Below are positions 60,342 through 64,000 of a stretch of DNA of 64,000 nucleotides, one piece after another. Origin of the DNA: Chitinophaga cymbidii (GTDB taxonomy: Bacteria; Bacteroidota; Bacteroidia; Chitinophagales; Chitinophagaceae). Both the position numbers and the translations under genes were made by a program. The stretch spans positions 868,001-932,000 of the forward strand of contig NZ_BKAU01000002.1 of assembly GCF_007992715.1 (NCBI RefSeq), given 5' to 3'. Below the pieces are notes generated by a model. The model was not told the DNA's origin and ran no database searches. It saw nothing but the letters and a program-made list of their open reading frames with translations. Each line of letters begins with the position of its first letter. Position 1 is the first letter of the stretch.

Positions 60342-60701
60342 ATGATACGGTTTAAAAGAACAGATCACATAGCGATCACGATCCCGAAAGGCAAAACCGG
60401 GGAGGCACGGGCATTCTATGGCGGCATTTTACAGTTAAAAGAAATCCCCGGCAAGCATCCCAACTGGGCCACCTGGTTTGAACTGGGCGATATAGAGCTG
60501 CATGTGGTGGAAGAAGAAGGAGCGCACGGGCTGTCCGCCCGCCATGCGGCTTTTGAGGTAACGGACCTGGAAGGAGCAAAGGCTTTTTTATCCGCTAAAG
60601 GCATCGATATAACCTATTCCTCCAAAATAACCGGCCGCGAACGATTTTTCTTCCGCGATCCGTTCGGCAACAGGATAGAGCTGCTGGAATATGAAGCCTG
60701 A
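60342..60701 (+). CDS. VOC-family (glyoxalase-like) protein
   Basis: A 119-residue cytoplasmic protein with one VOC module: FKRTDHIAITIPKGKTGEARAFYGGILQLKEI, then WFELGDIELHVVEEEG, HAAFEVTDLEGAKAFLSAKGIDI, and FFFRDPFGNRIELLEYEA with the metal-type histidines and glutamate in typical places. The ATG at 60342 is preferred to an in-frame TTG at 60336. It is divergent from the isoaspartyl peptidase gene. Substrate unknown; extradiol-dioxygenase, lactoylglutathione-lyase or resistance roles all occur in the family. Confidence 0.86.
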   Translation: MIRFKRTDHIAITIPKGKTGEARAFYGGILQLKEIPGKHPNWATWFELGDIELHVVEEEGAHGLSARHAAFEVTDLEGAKAFLSAKGIDITYSSKITGRERFFFRDPFGNRIELLEYEA

Positions 60702-60760
60702 CGCCGGATGACAGGGAAGCTGCCACCCGGCCGGCTCTATCGGGAAACTAAAAAGGAATA

Positions 60761-61231
60761 TCAGGAAAACCTGAATACACTCAATACGAATACGAGCACA
60801 AACAACAGGAACTGCGTAATGTGAAAAATGCTGATCCTTTTTTGAAGGGCGGACACTTCCTTGCCGTTCTCCCCCAAAGGCAATAATTTCCGCAGCTTCG
60901 TCATCGAAGGCCGCGCGATGAGCAGGCCGTTCAGCAGGATCAGCAGCACAATTCCCATCTTCACCCTGAACCATACCTGCGTGGTGAAAGCATGCCCGTA
61001 AACACTTACCATCAGAACCCCGCTGAGGATCAGCAAAGCCAGGCCGAGCCCCATCAGCATGGAAAACCTTGCTGTGGCTGTATTCACGGCGATGGCTTTT
61101 TGCGCGTCCTGCCGGAGGTATTTCAGCATCTGGCGGAAAGTGAAATAATCCGCGAAAGTGGTGCCGGCCATGATAACGATGCCGATGATATGTAGTAATA
61201 ATGAAATTTTCAGAAGGATATAACTTGACAT
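60761..61231 (-). CDS. Four-helix membrane protein of unknown function
   Basis: A 156-residue inner-membrane protein with four hydrophobic segments: about 5-24 (ILLKISLLLHIIGIVIMAGT), 57-79, 86-105 and 133-154. A conserved-looking histidine in the first helix and FRVKMGIVLLILLNGLL in the third resemble DUF2269/DUF2214-type proteins. It starts 18 bp after the stop of the DoxX-like gene on the same strand and so falls under the same ECF41-type promoter candidate. Function unknown. Confidence 0.75.
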   Translation of the reverse strand: MSSYILLKISLLLHIIGIVIMAGTTFADYFTFRQMLKYLRQDAQKAIAVNTATARFSMLMGLGLALLILSGVLMVSVYGHAFTTQVWFRVKMGIVLLILLNGLLIARPSMTKLRKLLPLGENGKEVSALQKRISIFHITQFLLFVLVFVLSVFRFS

Positions 61232-61249
61232 GCGCTGGTGAATTTTAGT

Positions 61250-61609
61250 TTAGAAGGATGGTCCCAGTTTGCGTAAATACCTCACGCAAAGCATATAGAC
61301 CGTGAGGTCGAACAAGGGAAAGAACGCTTTGTATATCGGGTCGCCGCTGCACAGGTGCGCAATGGAAGCGGATACCAGCACGATGATGAAACCTGCGTAT
61401 ACCCATTCCCGGTACCGCTCGGGCGTCTGCGGGAACAGGAGCACAATAGCGCCAATCATCTTCATCACATTCAGCTGTATCCTGAAATAATCAGGGAACC
61501 CCAGCGCCCGGAACGCCTCTTTCATCGACAGCGAGTAAACCGCCGTGAACAGCATGAATGCGCTGATAAAAATGTTTAACGCCCAATAGGCCCTTATTTT
61601 CTTTTCCAT
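61250..61609 (-). CDS. DoxX-like membrane protein, candidate ECF41 target
   Basis: A 119-residue membrane protein with about four helices: ALNIFISAFMLFTAVYSLS, FRIQLNVMKMIGAIVLLFP, REWVYAGFIIVLVSASIAHL, and KAFFPLFDLTVYMLCVRYL. The layout, with KMIGAIVLL and EWVYAGF, matches the DoxX-like family. It is directly preceded by a hairpin and a candidate ECF41-type promoter identical in layout to that of the adjacent sigma-factor gene. The ECF41 group is often found beside DoxX or carboxymuconolactone-decarboxylase genes, so this is its likely target. Confidence 0.85.
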   Translation of the reverse strand: MEKKIRAYWALNIFISAFMLFTAVYSLSMKEAFRALGFPDYFRIQLNVMKMIGAIVLLFPQTPERYREWVYAGFIIVLVSASIAHLCSGDPIYKAFFPLFDLTVYMLCVRYLRKLGPSF

Positions 61610-61610
61610 G

Positions 61611-61633
61611 ATATGAATACGTTTTATTCATAT
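61611..61633 (-). repeat. Perfect hairpin in the leader of the DoxX-like gene
   Basis: ATATGAATA / TATTCATAT, a 9-bp stem with a 5-nt loop, lies directly between the -10-like TGTC (61637-61634) and the ATG at 61609. It would form at the 5' end of the mRNA, where it could affect stability or translation, or act as an operator. Confidence 0.5.
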
Positions 61634-61660
61634 GACAGGACAGGCCATCTTTTTGTGACA
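61634..61660 (-). promoter_or_regulatory. Candidate ECF41-type promoter of the DoxX-like/membrane gene pair
   Basis: On the minus strand TGTCACA (61660-61654) is followed after exactly 16 nt by TGTC (61637-61634). The published ECF41 consensus, as I remember it, is TGTCACA-N16-CGTC. The same arrangement precedes the ECF41 sigma gene itself. Confidence 0.65.
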
Positions 61661-61668
61661 GCATATTA

Positions 61669-62568
61669 TTAAATAAGGAACTGCTTCAGCTTTTCCGGGT
61701 TGGCCTGTATATAGATATTCCGGATCTGGCCGTCTTCCGGTTCAAAGGAGAACAGGGCGGCAGGCACTCCGCCGATATAGGAAATCGTAGAAGGCAAGCC
61801 GTTCGCGATGATGATCTCCTGCCGGAAGCCCGCTTCAAGCTGGTAGAGCTTGGGCATGACCGAGAGTATCAGGCGGCTTACATTTTCCTTTCCGAAAACA
61901 GGTTTCAGCCCGGCGCCGAGGCGCTGGCCGTTGGTCGTCACAGTGGTGGCGCCGCCTTCGGACTGGAACACGATATCGTCTTTCAGCATGCCGATAAGCG
62001 CCTCCATATTTCCCGCGGTCACCGCCTGCAGGAATTGCTGCAGCAATTTTTCATGCGCTTTTACGTCCACCTCATACCGCCGGGCATCCTTGCCAAGATT
62101 ATCTTTCGCGCGTTTCAAGATCTGCCGGCAGTTGTCTTCGCTTTTATCGAAGATGCCGGCCAGCTCGTAATAATCATATGCGAATACTTCCTTCAGCAGG
62201 AAGATGGCCCTTTCCACCGGGTTCAGCTTCCTTAACAGCACGAGAAGCCCGATGGACAGCGCGTGATACAGCTCTCCGCGCGCCTGCGGATTCCCCGGAT
62301 CATAGTTCACGATCGGCTCCGGCAGCCATACGCCGATGTATTCCTCCCGCTTCAGCCTCGCGCTATTCAGATGATTGATGCATTTGCCGGTGACCATCTT
62401 TACGAGGTAAGCCTTCGTATGCCTGATCTCCAGGGTTTCTATTTCCATCCATTTGAGATAGGTATCCTGCACAATGTCCTCCGCATCCGCCACCGCGCCG
62501 AGCATGTTATAGGCGATGGAAAAAAGGAGGGCTTTGTATTCGAGGAATACTGCTGTTTTGTCGCTCAT
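61669..62568 (-). CDS. ECF41-group RNA polymerase sigma factor with SnoaL-like C-terminal domain
   Basis: A 299-residue sigma factor of the SigJ/ECF41 kind. Region 2 (about 8-80) has FSIAYNMLGAVADAEDIVQDTYLKW, region 4 (about 110-165) has LNPVERAIFLLKEVFAYDYYELAGIFDKSEDNCRQILKRAKDNL. A C-terminal SnoaL/NTF2-like domain of about 120 residues replaces a separate anti-sigma factor. Published work on the group shows this domain regulates the sigma factor's activity. I chose ATG 62568; the next in-frame start, nine codons earlier, adds little and crowds the promoter. The gene is preceded by a candidate promoter of its own type, implying autoregulation. Confidence 0.92.
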   Translation of the reverse strand: MSDKTAVFLEYKALLFSIAYNMLGAVADAEDIVQDTYLKWMEIETLEIRHTKAYLVKMVTGKCINHLNSARLKREEYIGVWLPEPIVNYDPGNPQARGELYHALSIGLLVLLRKLNPVERAIFLLKEVFAYDYYELAGIFDKSEDNCRQILKRAKDNLGKDARRYEVDVKAHEKLLQQFLQAVTAGNMEALIGMLKDDIVFQSEGGATTVTTNGQRLGAGLKPVFGKENVSRLILSVMPKLYQLEAGFRQEIIIANGLPSTISYIGGVPAALFSFEPEDGQIRNIYIQANPEKLKQFLI

Positions 62569-62590
62569 ACGCCGGGTGTTTTCATTATAA

Positions 62591-62617
62591 GACAAGGTAC
62601 GCGGGTTTTTTGTGACA
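62591..62617 (-). promoter_or_regulatory. Candidate ECF41-type autoregulatory promoter
   Basis: On the minus strand TGTCACA (62617-62611) and TGTC (62594-62591) are separated by exactly 16 nt, 22 bp before the sigma-factor ATG. The element is the same as that upstream of the DoxX-like gene. Confidence 0.65.
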
Positions 62618-62785
62618 GGATGTGGAAGATTTTTTTATATATTTATCCCGCACTTGTACCGGATGTCAACGGTAGCGCTATCAACCAGAGAACGATTGAC
62701 CAAAACGTATTATTTTAAAGTTATCTTATGCCCGCGTGAAGGGTATTTAATGACCGCTTCTTTACTTTTATCGCGTTTTTAACTT

Positions 62786-62803
62786 TTTAAACTACAGTTT
62801 AAA
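62786..62803. promoter_or_regulatory. Inverted repeat abutting the start codon of the third FecI gene
   Basis: TTTAAAC / GTTTAAA around TACA is a perfect 7-bp inverted repeat ending directly at the ATG (62804). As RNA it could hide the start codon; as DNA it could be an operator. AT content makes chance possible. Confidence 0.35.
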
Positions 62804-63361
62804 ATGCACAGAATTTCTGAGTTAAAGGAGAACAACGAAGCTGTTTTCAGGGACATCTTCAATGAATATCAATATCCTTTATATAGATTTTTATATCAAA
62901 AGATTGATTCGGAGTTTTATGCGAAAGAAGTAGTACAGCTGACCTTTATCAAGCTGTGGAAGTACCGTCAGCAGCTGGACCCGGACCTGGACATTTCCAT
63001 TCAGCTGTTCCGCATCGCGCGGACCACCCTGATAGATGAGATCCGCAAACTGCAGACGAGGGACCGGCATTACTATAATTACGGCGCTTCTCCCGCGGGC
63101 AAAGGCATTCCGGACGATTCCACCACCCACCTGATATCTTACCGGGAAACAAAAGCAAAACTGTTCCGGCTCATCAACATGCTGCCGCCGAAAAGGAGAG
63201 AGGTTTTCAAGCTGAGCAGGATACACTGCCACACCAATAACGAGATCGCCAGTATGCTTTCTATTTCACCCAAAACGGTGGAACATCACCTGACGCATGC
63301 ATTGCGTTTCATGCGGCCTTTTTTCTCTTTACTGATAATTTTTTATATCCTTGTCGGATAA
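62804..63361 (+). CDS. RNA polymerase ECF sigma factor (FecI-like) with hydrophobic C-terminal tail
   Basis: A 185-residue sigma factor. Region 2 has YQYPLYRFLYQKIDSEFYAKEVVQLTFIKLWKYR and FRIARTTLIDEIRKLQ; region 4 has MLPPKRREVFKLSRIHCHTNNEIASMLSISPKTVEHHL. The last 16 residues (MRPFFSLLIIFYILVG) are strongly hydrophobic, which is unusual for a soluble sigma factor. A FecR gene follows after 27 bp, so a SusC gene probably lies just beyond the window. Confidence 0.92.
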   Translation: MHRISELKENNEAVFRDIFNEYQYPLYRFLYQKIDSEFYAKEVVQLTFIKLWKYRQQLDPDLDISIQLFRIARTTLIDEIRKLQTRDRHYYNYGASPAGKGIPDDSTTHLISYRETKAKLFRLINMLPPKRREVFKLSRIHCHTNNEIASMLSISPKTVEHHLTHALRFMRPFFSLLIIFYILVG

Positions 63362-63388
63362 TAGTAGTTTTGTCATGTATTCGCGTCA

Positions 63389-64000
63389 ATGAAAGAACAT
63401 CATCAAAATAGTGATAACGCCCAAAAGGAAAAGGAGATAGCTGATCTGGCAAGGTATCTTGAGGAAAATTCATTGACGATCGAAGAATATCTTTCTGAAG
63501 ACGAGTGGAACAGGTTCCTGGAAAGCAGGGACAACATGCAGGAAGAGCATGCCGCCGAAGAAAGTTACGGCCCTGTTTACAAAGCCACCCTGCGCAAAAG
63601 CAAAATAAAGAAGAACATCTACACCGGTATGAAGCTGGCCGTTTTCCTGGCGATCTGCGCCAGCGCCTGGTTCCTGCTGGACGTGAACAGCTACTTCGCC
63701 CAATCCCCCGCCACCGAACGCATCGTTTACCAGCATACGAACACTTCCGGCTTCGATGAAAAGATCACCCTGCCGGACGGCTCCCGCATTATGCTGCAAG
63801 CCGGCAGCGCAATATCTTACCGCGAAGGCTTCAATACCAGCCGCCGCGACCTGTACCTCACCGGCAGCGCCGTTTTTGTAGTGGAGAAAAACGACAGAGC
63901 GCCGTTCACCGTTTATTGCGGCAGCATTGCCACCACCGCGCTCGGCACCATCTTCAGTGTGGACGGCCGCCCGGAAAATCCTGTGGTGCATCTCTATGAA
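63389..64000 (+). CDS. FecR-type anti-sigma factor (3' part cut by window edge)
   Basis: The first 204 codons of a FecR-family protein, translated by hand from the ATG at 63389 (MKEHHQNSDNAQKEKEIADL). A charged cytoplasmic part (1-82) is followed by a membrane helix at about 83-100 (LAVFLAICASAWFLL). The start of the periplasmic FecR domain has EKITLPDGSRIMLQAGSAISY and LYLTGSAVFVVEKNDRAPFTVY. It should regulate the sigma factor encoded directly upstream. The DUF4974-like end is outside the window. Confidence 0.9.
   Translation, partial: MKEHHQNSDNAQKEKEIADLARYLEENSLTIEEYLSEDEWNRFLESRDNMQEEHAAEESYGPVYKATLRKSKIKKNIYTGMKLAVFLAICASAWFLLDVNSYFAQSPATERIVYQHTNTSGFDEKITLPDGSRIMLQAGSAISYREGFNTSRRDLYLTGSAVFVVEKNDRAPFTVYCGSIATTALGTIFSVDGRPENPVVHLYE

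Noticed and set aside
1..64000. tRNA, rRNA, CRISPR array, integrase, transposase or phage genes
   Set aside because: None was found on either strand; no repeat-spacer periodicity and no recombinase or phage motifs in the coding frames.

Overview
The window comes from a Bacteroidota chromosome, most likely Chitinophagaceae (Chitinophaga-like). The evidence is three SusC/SusD pairs, FecI-type sigma and FecR anti-sigma modules in front of STN-bearing SusC proteins, few recognisable Shine-Dalgarno sites, promoter-like TTG-N19-TAnnTTTG elements, and a fairly GC-rich base composition. No tRNA, rRNA, CRISPR array, prophage or intact insertion sequence was seen.

Left part (1-16.2 kb), housekeeping and stress functions. 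A minus-strand operon (5262 to 1) encodes a disulfide reductase, an ABC ATPase, a permease fused to a quaternary-amine binding domain, EgtB, and EgtD cut by the window edge. It looks like combined ergothioneine synthesis and transport with an associated flavoprotein reductase. Its leader holds a promoter with an FNR-like box and an intrinsic terminator just before the first gene. Divergent to it are cobA (siroheme methyltransferase) and an Fnr-like regulator. Next come a Bcr/CflA drug exporter, two small proteins, a secreted sulfatase, a short-chain dehydrogenase, a LytS/LytTR two-component pair, a glutaryl-CoA-dehydrogenase-like enzyme and an FHS sugar permease.

Centre (16.4-45.9 kb), glycan uptake. 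PUL 1 (16.4-28.3 kb) has FecI, FecR, SusC, SusD, a Tat-type metallophosphoesterase, a GH95 alpha-L-fucosidase and an esterase; the upstream FHS permease could import released fucose. PUL 2 (28.4-36.5 kb) has FecI, FecR, SusC, SusD and a DUF1735/discoidin lipoprotein, but no hydrolase. A separate TonB-dependent receptor follows. A visibly AT-richer segment (about 39.2-45.9 kb) carries an astacin-like lipoprotein protease and a third, convergent SusC/SusD pair without STN or sigma factor; it may be horizontally acquired. The two fecR-susC gaps contain similar hairpins whose stem changes are compensatory.

Right part (45.9-64 kb). A phosphocholine-type phospholipase C is followed by a small SnoaL-like protein and a DeoR / sodium symporter / FAD-FeS oxidoreductase operon that suggests catabolism of a 2-hydroxy acid. 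Then come VOC, AraC and DoxX-like genes, a PQQ dehydrogenase with an inserted cytochrome c, an orphan HigA-like antitoxin, DinB and isoaspartyl-peptidase genes, and an ECF41 sigma factor with two matching candidate promoters: its own, and one in front of a DoxX-like/membrane gene pair. The window ends in a third FecI/FecR pair that probably begins another PUL.
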